A stretch of DNA of 48,824 bases from Bartonella bovis 91-4 (GCF_000384965.1 NZ_CM001844.1:1195042-1243865), one strand, 5' to 3'; numbered from the stretch's first letter, positions 20,131 through 30,163 are shown. Made by a program: numbers and translations. Notes: generated from the letters alone by a model not told the origin.

Positions 20131-20402
20131 ACTTTCCTCCCTCGTTATTATTATGATAACATTATAATTACAAATTTACAATATAAATAATATAAGTTAT
20201 CATATTTTTCATTTTACTCTTATCTTTCCAAGAAAGTTGTATTCAATAATACAAACATTTGAAGTAAATTACTTCTTTATTCTATATAGGATTAAGTAAT
20301 TTTATCATCCCCCCGTACTCTCAGATTTATTTTATCATAACAAACTTTCGTATAGAAACTTTTTTAAAAGAATGCACACATATTACACCTTATTTCCATC
20401 TC
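20131..20402. other. Short spacer between the toxin pseudogene and the giant autotransporter
   Basis: AT-rich; no gene seen. Homology with the second autotransporter's 3' flank begins at about 20403. Confidence 0.4.
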
Positions 20403-21378
20403 TTGACACAACATCAAAAGATCAATCAGAAACGATAACGTAACCCTCCTGAGAAAGTACTTCCCGAAAGACCAGCTTTAGTTAATTTTTGTTGATAAAC
20501 CACATCGCCATGTACAGCTATCTGCGAGGACAATTGAGCTTGCACACCCACCCCTGCTTCCATAGAAGAACCAAACATACCCACCTGGAATGTATCTTTA
20601 AACTGCACAAACTGCTTTCCTCCAAAGCTACTCATAAGATGCAGCTTTCCATAGAAGGAAACTGAACTATCTTCTTCTATTGAAGCAAATTCTTGAGCAA
20701 GCTGCCCACCTAGCCGCGCTGTTAGTCGATTAGGAGATCCCATATTAATACTAAATCCGTCAATATCCCGAGCGGAATTAAACATCAAATATTGATAAAC
20801 AAGCTGCATTTGTGGCTCAAAAATAAGACCTTCATACCCAGTCAAAAAAGTCTTACCACCTGTTAAAGATGCCCGCAATGGTCTGCTTGTTATTCTTGCT
20901 GTTTTGCCTCGTGCAAGCGTTTCAACATCTCCTCGAGATAAACCATACGATAAAAGACCATTGACATAAACCCCTGTATTATGTTGCAAACTAGCATAAG
21001 CTGTTAAAGACCAGTTATTAAAAGCACTTTTTTTACTTTTTTCAACATCTTGAGGTTGGAGCGATAATTTACCATAAGTTCCGATAACTCCAATAAATGC
21101 ACTATTTTGTTCACTTTCCAACCTACTCAAAAGAGCAGCTACCTCTATCGCATGGTAACCAAACTTTCCGTTATAACCATACTCTGAAGAAGACAAATTA
21201 GAGGTGTAATTATGACTACCACCATAACCACGTATAGAAAAAGCCGGCTTTCCACTAAAAAATGGATCAAACGACGTCACCATTGTCCCTAACAGCTCGG
21301 TTTGATTGTTGACATCCATCAACCCAGCATAAAACAAAGCATTAGGCAAAAGCAGATAAGTTGGAACTTGTGGAACAA
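20403..21378 (-). repeat. Barrel-coding repeat, copy 1 (other copy 38591-39566)
   Basis: This 976-bp block begins about 23 bp past the stop codon and covers nearly the whole translocator domain of the giant autotransporter. It aligns without gaps (constant offset 18,188) to 38591-39566 and is nearly identical, except for a divergent island at about 20664-20761. Outside the block the two genes differ. The pattern indicates recent duplication or gene conversion. Confidence 0.9.
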
Positions 21379-24300
21379 TCGCTGGTTTAAGTGGCTTATC
21401 TATATGACGAGAATGAGTGTCAGGATCAATATATTTATTTTCAAGGCGGAAATCCCAAAAGTCCCCCTCCCCTTCAACCAATCTTTTTTGAGAATCTGCC
21501 GCTTTGTCGGAGTCAGGACCATAAGCAACAAGATGATATTGATAAGGAGAATTATTTAGCGTCACATAACCAGAATGCAATATGAAAGAATCCTTCTTTG
21601 CAGACCCAGAAACCTGTACCATCGATACACTTTGGTGAACATTATTTTCACGTACCTCCCCCTTTTCATTATCTGATACATCGCGTACGTGAATTTTAGT
21701 GACCCCAAAAACATTACCGTGAATTAATACACGATTAACTTTACGATCTTCAAATGAACCATCGCGATTTGTTTGAATATTAAGATGAAGTTCTGCATTA
21801 CCATGAGCAAAATAAACACTATGAGGTCCGTTTCCAACGCGCAGCGTTTGATAATTTTCTGTAGTTGGTCTATCAAAAATGATAGCACTATCTTTAAGCA
21901 TTATACTTGAAATAAATGAGGAGGAATTTTCTTGATTTTCTCCACCTGTTAAAAACCATTTAGCTTTATTAGTCAGATAAAGTAGAGCCTTAGATTTAGG
22001 AGCAACATATGAATTACCAAATAATGAGGATTTATCGGCCATAATTACTACAGAAGATTTATTTTCAGCCTTTAATAATAATTTACCAGAGATCTCTGAA
22101 TCTTTTAAAGCAACAAGACTTTTAGCAGCATTCCCATGAATAACTATATTATTTGGAACCCTTAAGGCTGTATGCACTAAATTAACAAATCCTACTTTTA
22201 GTTTTTTGTTTATTTTTGGCATAGGAGGCAATTCTTCTAAACTACGTATAGATCTCCGCGATCCTTCAAAATGTGGTTCGGGTACTGATTTTTCATCCCC
22301 CCAAAGACTTATACCGTAAGAATTTTCACCATTTATTGTAATAGTTGAATTTTTAATATTTATTATTCCGCTATCTATATAGATTCCCTTATCAACATCT
22401 GTTAATTGGGATTGAAGAAGGGTTATTTTTGCATTATTTGTAATATGTAATCCCCTGCCCCACTCCCCACTTCCTCTAATTGTAGCTTCTTTTATTACAA
22501 GAGTTGCACCCTTACCATGAGCTTTAATGAGATCTGCATTATTACTACCTGTGTGTGTTATATTTACTTTATTTAATATAGCTTTTCCGAAAGTTAAATT
22601 AACCCCATAATCTTCTGTAAAGCTCACCGAAGAACTAATCATAGTCACTTGAGCATTTTGAACAGCAACTCCTGTGCTAACCTTTTTCACATTTGTACCA
22701 ATCAACCAGGCCCGTCCCCCATTTGCTATTTTTATTCCTTGAGCTTTTCCTGTATCATTTCCGTTAATTATCACACCTACTGCTTTAAGTTTCGCACTTT
22801 TTCCCTCAACCATGATGAACTCTGTATTATTATTACTGGTGGAGTTCATTTGCACATTACTTAAAAGGACTCTTCCCCCCTTCATCTTCAGCCCATACTC
22901 TCCCCCAAAATTAATCACCCCATTTTTCATCCACAACGACCCGTCTTGAATGGTTATTGCCTCTTTTACACCTGTTATATGTGAGTAATCGAGCATCACA
23001 TACCCACCATCAGTCACATGAACACCCTGTGTTTTATTATTTCCAATGACCATAACCTTTATAGCAGCAAAATTTGCACCTTTACCTTTGACTTTGATGA
23101 AGTTTGTAGCCTGAGCGTTTTTAGTTGCCTTGCTACCCTCATATTTCATAATCACCCCCTTTAACAAAGCATACCCCGTATGGAGACTAATACCGTGCTC
23201 TCCGTTAAACGTCATCCACCCTTTTTTCATAGAGAATTCCCCATTAATAACAGTTATACCGCTTTTCACCTTGCTAAAAATCGCATTTTCTAACACGACC
23301 CTTCCCCCATTAGTAACAGTTACCCCATTGCTCATCTTGTGAAAAATCGCATTTTCTAACACGACCATTCCCTTGTCAATTACCCTTATCCCGTGCGCCT
23401 TTTCATTTCCATTGATTCTGATGCCCCTACCTCTAATCTCTGCTAAATTTTTAGCATTTCCTGCACCATAGACCGTTAAGAAAGTACTGTCTGGATTATT
23501 CCCCGTATAATTCATAATAACACCATTTAACAAAGCATGGCCCTGATTAAGATAGACTGCGTACTCTCCCTTAAAATTGATCTCCCCCCCCTCCATATGG
23601 ACAGTACCTTTTGTGATAGCCATTCCATTGTAGATGTTTGTATAATTTGGCTTAATCAACACCACCCGTCCGCCGTCAACTACCCTCATCCCCTGCCCAT
23701 AACCATTTCCATCGATCGTGAGATGTGATGCAACAACCACAGCATTTTTTTGTACTTTACCCGTCTTTTCCATAGCATTTGTAGTGTCCTCTCCCACAAT
23801 CCTAATGAATTCAGCTTCGTTGTTGTTACCCGTATAAGTCATTTTGACCGCTATTAAAGCAACCCCACCCTGGTTAAGATAAACACCGTACTCTCCCTTA
23901 AAATTGATCTCTCCTCCCTCCATACGGACACTTCCTTCTGTAATCGTCATCCCCTTATGAACACCTTTCAAGTTTGTACCAGTCAACCACACCCGTCCGC
24001 CGTTATTTACGCTTACCCCCTGCCCATTGTCTGTAGTGCTCGTGATAATTATATCCTCAGCGATAACTGTCCCACCCTTGACCTTAATGAATTCAGCTGT
24101 TTTGTTGCTACCCATATAAGTCATTCTGACATTCTTTAAAGCAGCATTTCCCCCTATGAGATAAACCCCGTAATATCCCTTAAACCCAATCTCCCCTCCC
24201 ATCAAAATAGCATTCGCTCCATTCTTCACCCACACCCCTGTTTGCACCCCTGAAATATTCACATCCTTCATCACCATCTTCCCCTCACCCCCTACATTCA

Positions 24301-27229
24301 CCCCCGTACCCTTATCATCTTGTCCTGTAATGCTAACACCATTTAACAAAGCATCTCCTCCTATGAGACTGACACCGTAACCTCCATTAAAAGCCACCGA
24401 TCCCTTGTGCATTATCAACTTCCCACTTATCACCTCTACCCCCTTATCAACCTCTGAAATCTTCACCTCCTTCATCATCAACGTTCCCATCCCCGTTGCA
24501 TACACCCCCGTACCCTCATCACCTTGTCCTGTAATACTGACATCATCTAACAAAGCCTGCCCCCTTGTGAGACTGACACCACGCTCTCCCATAAACCCAA
24601 TCTCTCCTCCCTCCATATGAACAACCCCATCTTCGACACTCACCCCCTTATAGACATCCCTCAACTTTGTATCAATCAACCACACCGCTCCCTCACTCTT
24701 CACCTCTACCCCTGTTCCAACATTTGACATCTCCCCCCCTTTTATCGCCACTGTTCCCATGAGCGCCTTTACCGCCACCTCTGTCTCATGACCTTGCCCT
24801 GTAATTCTGACATCCTTTAAAGCAGCATTTCCCCTTATGAGACTGATACCATCCCCACCTTTAAACTCCACCGACCCTTTGTGCATCATCAGATTCCCAC
24901 TTATCACCTCCACCCCCGTCCTAACCTCTGAAATCCGCACCTCCTTCATCATCACCGCTCCCACCCCATTCTGCATAATCACCCCTGTACCCTTATTACT
25001 AGGACCTGTAATTCTGACATTCTTTAAAGCAGCAATGCTCTTTGAAAGACCTATACCATAATCTCCCTTAAACCCAATCTCCCCTTTCTCCATACGGACA
25101 ATCCCTTCTGTAATCGTCACCCCCTTATGAACATCTCTTATATTTGTCCCGAACAGATCAATCATTCCCCCATTAAGCTTGATACCCTCTTTTCCTGTTC
25201 CACTTCCCATGATATTGACCCCTCCTAAAAAAGCAAATCCACCCTGGTTAAGACTGATCCCATACTCTCCCTTAAACCCAATCTCCCCTCCAAACATACG
25301 GACAATACCTTCTGAAACAGTCATGCCTTTATCAACATTGATATAATTTGGCTTAATCAACACGACATGGCCTTTTTGTGTTACACTCATCCCCTGCCCA
25401 TAACCATTTCCATCGATTTTGATACCCTCAGCGATAACTGTCCCATCCACAACCTTAATGAAGTCAGCTGTAGGACTGCTACCCGTATAAGTCATTCTGA
25501 CATTTTTTAAAGCAGCCCCACCCTGGTTAAGACTAACCCCATACTCTCCCATAAACCCAATTGACCCTCCTTTCATCGCTAGTATCCCCCCCTTCGCCTC
25601 CACCCCCTCACTAACATCTGAAATCGTCACATCAGTCATCGTCACCGCTTTCGCCCCCGACGCATACACCCCCGTTCCCGTCGCCCCACCTCCCCTAATC
25701 GTCACCCCGTCTAAGGTAGCCATCGTCACCTCTCTCCCCACCTTCACCCCATAATTCCCCACCCCACTCGTAAACGTAATCTTCGCCCCACTCACCGTCA
25801 ACATCCCACTTCCTGACATAGTTATCCCCGTCTGCACCTCTGTCATCTCCCCCCCACTTATCGTCAAATTCCCCCCCTTCGCCTCCACCCCCATCGCAAC
25901 ATCTGAAATCGTCACATCAGTCATCTCCAACGTCTTCCCATCCATAACCACCCCCGTTCCCGTCCCTCCACTCGCCCCCTTAATCGTCACATCCTTCAAA
26001 GTAGCACTCTCCACCCCACTCCCCACCTTTACCCCATAATTCTCCATCCCACTCCCCGTAAATGTAATCTCCGCCCCATTATTCACCGTCAACTTCCCAC
26101 TTCCTGACATAGTTATCCCCGTCTGCACCTCTGTCATCTCCCCCCCACTTATCGTCAAATTCCCCCCCTTCACATCCACCCCCACCTTAACCTTTGAAAT
26201 ATTCACCATATTCAACGTCATCTCCCCCGTCCCCTCCTTTATCACCCCCTTCCCATTCCCACTCCCCGTAATCGTCACATTTGTCAAAGTAGCCATCGTC
26301 GCCCCATTCTGCACCCTCACCCCATAATTCCCATTCCCATCCTTAAACCCAATCTCCCCCCCCTTTATCGTCAACGTTCCCGCCGTTGCCTCTACCCCCA
26401 TTTTAACCTCTGAAATCTGCACTCCACTTATCGTCAACGTCCCCGCCCCATTCATCAATACCGCCTTATCAACATTTGAAATCCGCACATCAGTCATCGT
26501 CATCGTCTTCGAACTCCCCATGCTCACCTCTACCCCCTTACTTCCCCCCTCACTCCTCGCCCCCTTAATCGTCACATCCTTCAAAGTAGCACTCTCCACC
26601 TCTCTCCCCACCTTCACCCCATAATTCCTGTCCCCATTGTTAAACGTAATCGTCGAGTTCCCACTTATCGTCAAATTCCCACCCGTTGCCTCCACCCCCA
26701 TTGCAACATCTGAAATCTGCACATTATTCATCTTCATCTCCCCCGTCCCATTCATCAACACCGCCTTATCAACATTTGAAATCCGCACATCAGTCATCGT
26801 CATCGTCTTCGAACTCCCCATGCTCACCTCTACCCCCTTACTTCCCCCCTCACTCCTCGCCCCCTTAATCGTCACATCCTTCAAAGTAGCACTCTCCACC
26901 TCTCTCCCCACCTTCACCCCATAATTCCTGTCCCCATTGTTAAACGTAATCGTCGAGTTCCCACTTATCGTCAACTTCCCATTAGTCGCCTCCACCCCCT
27001 TATCAACATCTGAAATCGTCACATTATTCATCGTCATCGTCCCACCCGTCCCATCCATCCACACCCCCTTTCCACTCCCCTCTCCCTTAATCGTCGCCCC
27101 CGTGATATTAGCCGTCACCAATTCCCCCACCCTCACCCCATAACTCCCAACCCCATTCTTAAACGTAATCGTCGTCCCATCCATTTTCAAAATTCCCCAT
27201 CCCCGTTGCATACACCCCACTCTCAACAT
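20426..27229 (-). CDS. Giant autotransporter adhesin, main part (passenger plus barrel), cut off from its signal end by a frameshift
   Basis: This 2,267-codon frame encodes hundreds of short beta-helix rungs (pectin-lyase-like, with patterns such as MTMTDVRIS, GVEATGGNLTISG, EGGEINFKGEYGVYLNQG) that form a long extracellular passenger. A pertactin-like junction follows (KDSFILHSGYVTLNN...GDFWDFRLENKY), then a type Va autotransporter barrel in the last ~288 residues ending in LRYRF. The terminal Phe is typical of outer-membrane barrels. The frame has no signal peptide: its first Met codons are artefacts, because the true 5' end is the frame at 27159-28757. Removing one base of the C4 run at 27195-27198 joins the two frames. 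The passenger's early half is markedly GC- and Met-rich; the late half is AT-richer. A surface-antigen or adhesin role is inferred. Confidence 0.9.
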   Translation of the reverse strand: MLRVGCMQRGWGILKMDGTTITFKNGVGSYGVRVGELVTANITGATIKGEGSGKGVWMDGTGGTMTMNNVTISDVDKGVEATNGKLTISGNSTITFNNGDRNYGVKVGREVESATLKDVTIKGARSEGGSKGVEVSMGSSKTMTMTDVRISNVDKAVLMNGTGEMKMNNVQISDVAMGVEATGGNLTISGNSTITFNNGDRNYGVKVGREVESATLKDVTIKGARSEGGSKGVEVSMGSSKTMTMTDVRISNVDKAVLMNGAGTLTISGVQISEVKMGVEATAGTLTIKGGEIGFKDGNGNYGVRVQNGATMATLTNVTITGSGNGKGVIKEGTGEMTLNMVNISKVKVGVDVKGGNLTISGGEMTEVQTGITMSGSGKLTVNNGAEITFTGSGMENYGVKVGSGVESATLKDVTIKGASGGTGTGVVMDGKTLEMTDVTISDVAMGVEAKGGNLTISGGEMTEVQTGITMSGSGMLTVSGAKITFTSGVGNYGVKVGREVTMATLDGVTIRGGGATGTGVYASGAKAVTMTDVTISDVSEGVEAKGGILAMKGGSIGFMGEYGVSLNQGGAALKNVRMTYTGSSPTADFIKVVDGTVIAEGIKIDGNGYGQGMSVTQKGHVVLIKPNYINVDKGMTVSEGIVRMFGGEIGFKGEYGISLNQGGFAFLGGVNIMGSGTGKEGIKLNGGMIDLFGTNIRDVHKGVTITEGIVRMEKGEIGFKGDYGIGLSKSIAALKNVRITGPSNKGTGVIMQNGVGAVMMKEVRISEVRTGVEVISGNLMMHKGSVEFKGGDGISLIRGNAALKDVRITGQGHETEVAVKALMGTVAIKGGEMSNVGTGVEVKSEGAVWLIDTKLRDVYKGVSVEDGVVHMEGGEIGFMGERGVSLTRGQALLDDVSITGQGDEGTGVYATGMGTLMMKEVKISEVDKGVEVISGKLIMHKGSVAFNGGYGVSLIGGDALLNGVSITGQDDKGTGVNVGGEGKMVMKDVNISGVQTGVWVKNGANAILMGGEIGFKGYYGVYLIGGNAALKNVRMTYMGSNKTAEFIKVKGGTVIAEDIIITSTTDNGQGVSVNNGGRVWLTGTNLKGVHKGMTITEGSVRMEGGEINFKGEYGVYLNQGGVALIAVKMTYTGNNNEAEFIRIVGEDTTNAMEKTGKVQKNAVVVASHLTIDGNGYGQGMRVVDGGRVVLIKPNYTNIYNGMAITKGTVHMEGGEINFKGEYAVYLNQGHALLNGVIMNYTGNNPDSTFLTVYGAGNAKNLAEIRGRGIRINGNEKAHGIRVIDKGMVVLENAIFHKMSNGVTVTNGGRVVLENAIFSKVKSGITVINGEFSMKKGWMTFNGEHGISLHTGYALLKGVIMKYEGSKATKNAQATNFIKVKGKGANFAAIKVMVIGNNKTQGVHVTDGGYVMLDYSHITGVKEAITIQDGSLWMKNGVINFGGEYGLKMKGGRVLLSNVQMNSTSNNNTEFIMVEGKSAKLKAVGVIINGNDTGKAQGIKIANGGRAWLIGTNVKKVSTGVAVQNAQVTMISSSVSFTEDYGVNLTFGKAILNKVNITHTGSNNADLIKAHGKGATLVIKEATIRGSGEWGRGLHITNNAKITLLQSQLTDVDKGIYIDSGIINIKNSTITINGENSYGISLWGDEKSVPEPHFEGSRRSIRSLEELPPMPKINKKLKVGFVNLVHTALRVPNNIVIHGNAAKSLVALKDSEISGKLLLKAENKSSVVIMADKSSLFGNSYVAPKSKALLYLTNKAKWFLTGGENQENSSSFISSIMLKDSAIIFDRPTTENYQTLRVGNGPHSVYFAHGNAELHLNIQTNRDGSFEDRKVNRVLIHGNVFGVTKIHVRDVSDNEKGEVRENNVHQSVSMVQVSGSAKKDSFILHSGYVTLNNSPYQYHLVAYGPDSDKAADSQKRLVEGEGDFWDFRLENKYIDPDTHSRHIDKPLKPAIVPQVPTYLLLPNALFYAGLMDVNNQTELLGTMVTSFDPFFSGKPAFSIRGYGGSHNYTSNLSSSEYGYNGKFGYHAIEVAALLSRLESEQNSAFIGVIGTYGKLSLQPQDVEKSKKSAFNNWSLTAYASLQHNTGVYVNGLLSYGLSRGDVETLARGKTARITSRPLRASLTGGKTFLTGYEGLIFEPQMQLVYQYLMFNSARDIDGFSINMGSPNRLTARLGGQLAQEFASIEEDSSVSFYGKLHLMSSFGGKQFVQFKDTFQVGMFGSSMEAGVGVQAQLSSQIAVHGDVVYQQKLTKAGLSGSTFSGGLRYRF
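26460..26974 (-). repeat. In-frame 300-bp tandem repeat in the passenger
   Basis: Bases 26460-26674 recur exactly at 26760-26974, a period of exactly 300 bp (100 codons). They encode the same block with VDKAVLMNG, GNSTITFNNGDRNYGVKVG and TIKGARSEGGSKGVEV. Exact identity over 215 bp shows a recent expansion that can change passenger length without breaking the frame. Confidence 0.95.
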
Positions 27230-28757
27230 TTGAAATCTTCCCCCCCATCATACTAGCACTCCCCGTCCCCTCCACATACACCCCCGTCCCCTGTCCACCC
27301 TTTCCCGTAATCGTCACATCCGTCAAATTAGCCATCTTCACCCCATTCTGCACATGCACCCCATAATTCCCGCTCCCACCCGTAAACGTCACCGTCCCCC
27401 CCATCATCTTCAACGTCCCCCCCGTCACATCCACCCCCACCTTAACCTTTGAAATATTCACATTGGTCATCGTCATCTCCCCCGTACTCCCCATAATCAC
27501 CCCCTTACCCTCCCCCTTTCCACTCCCCTCTCCTGTAATCGTCACCTTTGTCAAATTAGCCGTCCCCGTCCCCATCACCTGCACCCCATAATTCCCCCTC
27601 CCACCCGTAAAATTAATCGATCCCTTTATCATATCCAACGTCCCAGCCTGCATATCCACCCCCTTCTTAACCCCCTCAATCCCCACACTAGTCAACTCCA
27701 CCGTCCCCGTTCCCCCCATCATTTGCACCCCAAAATTCCCCCCACTCCCCATAATCTTCCCCTCCATCATCTTCACCGTCGCCCCACTTCCTGACATACT
27801 TATCCCCGTCCCCCCATCCTTAACCGTAATCGTCGACTCCCCATTTATCTTCACCGTCCCACTTTGCGCATTCACCCCCATTTTGAACCCCTCAATCTCC
27901 ACCCCCATCAAAGTCATCGTTCCCGTCTCATTCTGCACCCTCACCCCCGTCCCCCCACTCCCCTTAATCTTCAACCTCATCACATCAGCATTTCCCGACC
28001 CCTCCATCTGTATCCCACTCCCACTTCCATTAACAGTCATCGTCCTCCCCACTCCCATCACAGTAGCCTTCCCCGCCCCATCCCCCGTAATTTGTATCCC
28101 CGCTCCACCAACACTATTAAAAGCCACATCCCCCATCATATTTACCATCCCCCCATCATTAATTTTCACCTTCATCCCCTCAATCCCCTTCACCCCATCC
28201 TTCAACAACGTCACCGCCCCCCCATTCTTCACCTGTACCCTCTCAAACCCCGTCAACTTCCCCTTCAACGTAACAGAAGACTCTGACCCATCAACCACTA
28301 TTGCCTTCTGCATCCCCGTCGCCCCCCCAACATCAACATCCTCATCCAACGTCAGCTGTCCTTTATTAAGCACCTTAATCACCGGCTTTTGATCACTCCC
28401 CTTCCCCCCCGACCCCGTAACCGTTATCTTCTTTAATATCGTAATATTTGCCCCATCCTTCACCGTCACAGCAGCACCAGCAGCCTCACCAGGGCCCGTA
28501 TCCATATTTATATTTATCTCCTTACCACCCCTAGTACTACTCAGTATCCTTGTCTCACCACTACTACACACAATCGGCTGATCATTATGCTGAATAGTTT
28601 TAACAACACCACCACCACTACTCCCACAATTCTGGTCTTTAGCATACGCCTTTGAAGTATGAGATGTTATAAGGGAAAGCCCAGCCATAAGAGCGGTTGA
28701 GACAACACATAAATAAACATGATGCTTAAAAACACAACGCATAACCATAACCCACAT
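27159..28757 (-). CDS. Giant autotransporter, 5' part: signal peptide and first passenger repeats
   Basis: The frame starts with a long signal peptide of about 39 residues (MRCVFKHHVYLCVVSTALMA core, cleaved near SKAYA). A Cys-containing start follows (DQNCGSS...IVCSSGETRIL), then Gly/Met-rich beta-helix repeats. It ends in a non-homologous tail (NFENGWDDDYV) because the frame is lost at the C4 run 27195-27198. A paralogous repeat near 24480-24510 reads VYATGMGTLMMK with three G where this one has four. Restoring three G continues into GILKMDGTTITF and the 2,267-codon frame, giving about 2,776 residues in total. AAAGG lies 5 nt before the first ATG. The upstream region is duplicated at 46484-46916. 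Confidence 0.88.
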   Translation of the reverse strand: MWVMVMRCVFKHHVYLCVVSTALMAGLSLITSHTSKAYAKDQNCGSSGGGVVKTIQHNDQPIVCSSGETRILSSTRGGKEININMDTGPGEAAGAAVTVKDGANITILKKITVTGSGGKGSDQKPVIKVLNKGQLTLDEDVDVGGATGMQKAIVVDGSESSVTLKGKLTGFERVQVKNGGAVTLLKDGVKGIEGMKVKINDGGMVNMMGDVAFNSVGGAGIQITGDGAGKATVMGVGRTMTVNGSGSGIQMEGSGNADVMRLKIKGSGGTGVRVQNETGTMTLMGVEIEGFKMGVNAQSGTVKINGESTITVKDGGTGISMSGSGATVKMMEGKIMGSGGNFGVQMMGGTGTVELTSVGIEGVKKGVDMQAGTLDMIKGSINFTGGRGNYGVQVMGTGTANLTKVTITGEGSGKGEGKGVIMGSTGEMTMTNVNISKVKVGVDVTGGTLKMMGGTVTFTGGSGNYGVHVQNGVKMANLTDVTITGKGGQGTGVYVEGTGSASMMGGKISNVESGVYATGMGNFENGWDDDYV

Positions 28758-28764
28758 GTTCCCC

Positions 28765-28783
28765 TTTAACCTGTCAGGTTAAA
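28765..28783. promoter_or_regulatory. Perfect 19-bp palindrome just upstream of the autotransporter start
   Basis: TTTAACCTGTCAGGTTAAA is two 9-bp arms around one base. It lies 7 bp upstream of the ATG and abuts the AAAGGGG ribosome-binding site. It is kept unchanged in the second copy (46491-46509). It could be an operator or an mRNA hairpin that hides the ribosome-binding site. Confidence 0.6.
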
Positions 28784-29072
28784 AGAGACTAAACTATTCT
28801 AAAAAAAAGAAAACTAAAACTAAACCATACTAAAATGGCTTAAACCCCATAAAATCCTCCCAACTCTAACCCTTACCTAAAAACACCATACCCTAATATA
28901 AAACACTCTCAACACCCACAAAGCCAAAACACACATCTTCAAACAACAAACAAAACACACATAAAATCAAAACATCAAACAAAGCGCCTAGACCTTAAAC
29001 CATGACCTAAACCCATAAACAAAAAAACTCTCTAAAACTAATAAATACGCTAAAATATACAAAATCTAAAAC

Positions 29073-29110
29073 ATATAAAAAACAAACACCTCTAAGCATT
29101 GAGAGAGTGT
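29073..29110 (-). terminator. Terminator-like hairpin in the autotransporter upstream region, copy 1
   Basis: On the minus strand ACAC(T)CTCT pairs with AGAGGTGT around an 8-nt loop with one bulge, and TTTGTTTTTT follows. It may terminate an upstream transcript or act as an attenuator, since it lies about 330 nt before the start codon. It is conserved in copy 2. Confidence 0.5.
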
Positions 29111-29189
29111 TTTCTGTTATACTTTTTTAGCAGAATATATTACCCTATTTAAAAATGATTCATTAGGTAATGTTGTATTTGTGTCTTGT

Positions 29190-30163
29190 GAGAAGGAATT
29201 TGGTGTTGTGATATTGTTTGAGTATGTTTTTTCTTTAGATGTTTTAATCATGAATTACCTCAGTTTTTTAAATATAAGAGTTGAAATAAAGTTACCTTTA
29301 AAAGTTATTTGTATCAAAAGGTGTATTTGATTTTGTGTGTATAGTTCATTTTGGGTTGTTGGTAAAGTGGTAATAAAGTTACAGTTTGGAATAAAAGTTT
29401 TGGTTGTGTTTTGTTTTTACTTGGTTTTGTAAGGGAGTTCGTTGATGATGGTGATGGTTTTTTTGTTTGGTGTGTTTGGGGTAGCAGTGAAAATGCGTGG
29501 ATAATTGAATGATTGTGTTGAAAATGTAGGGATGTTTCTTGATTTTTTTTTACGTTTTGTGTAAAATTGTAAGGGGTATATAAATCAAAATGAATTTTTT
29601 ATAAACAAAAAGGCATTATACAATTTGTGTTTCATTAACATTGTTTTTACATTAATGCAATACAAATTAAGATAAGAGAATAAAATTCTACAACCTGATT
29701 AAATTTAAATAGTATTCATCAGAGTCGCTTAAAAACGATTTTATTTTTGTAAAATATAGTAAAATGAATTTAATTATTTTTGACAAAAAGTAATTTTGTT
29801 CTTTTACGTCATAATGAAAATATAATTATTTCCGAATCGGATATTTAAAAGATGCTATATCTTAGAATATCTGAAGCTATTCTACAGTGTAAATCCTGTC
29901 TAAGCTTTATAACCTTTAATTTACACATAACGTGTTTTTTTGAATCATAATTTGTGAATTTTATTCAAAAATAAAATCTAAAAGCAGATATTTATTTTAA
30001 ATTACGTTCTTACTTCAAAGAGGATTTTTATAATGGTATAATACTTAATCATGATTCCTAACGGAGAACAGTAGTGTAAATAATTTCCCAAATAACGCCA
30101 ATATTAATCCATATGTTTTGTTATAATTCATAGACATAAGTGAATTCTAAAAAGAAAATTTCT
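29190..30163. other. Gene-free region left of the amidase gene
   Basis: Beyond the duplicated block the plus strand becomes T/G-rich and C-poor (about 29150-29570), the mirror image of the A/C-rich block to its left; then it is plain AT-rich. No ORF or RNA gene is recognised. Confidence 0.45.

Larger units (their letters stand above)
28758..29189 (-). repeat. Duplicated autotransporter upstream region, copy 1
   Basis: This 432-bp region before the giant autotransporter is almost identical to 46484-46916, with a few substitutions and small indels. Identity stops sharply after GTGTCTTGT at 29189. It contains a 19-bp palindrome next to the start codon and a terminator-like hairpin near 29086-29110. 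The plus strand of 28784-29090 is strongly A/C-rich, almost without G. Confidence 0.92.

Noticed and set aside
27864..28392. Pro/His-rich plus-strand frames of 140 and 169 codons opposite the autotransporter
   Set aside because: They mirror the Gly/Met-rich repeats of the real minus-strand gene and have low-complexity content and no ribosome-binding site.
20426..28757. CRISPR-like array from the many short repeats
   Set aside because: The repeats are variable, in frame and encode beta-helix rungs; there is no constant repeat with unique equal-length spacers.
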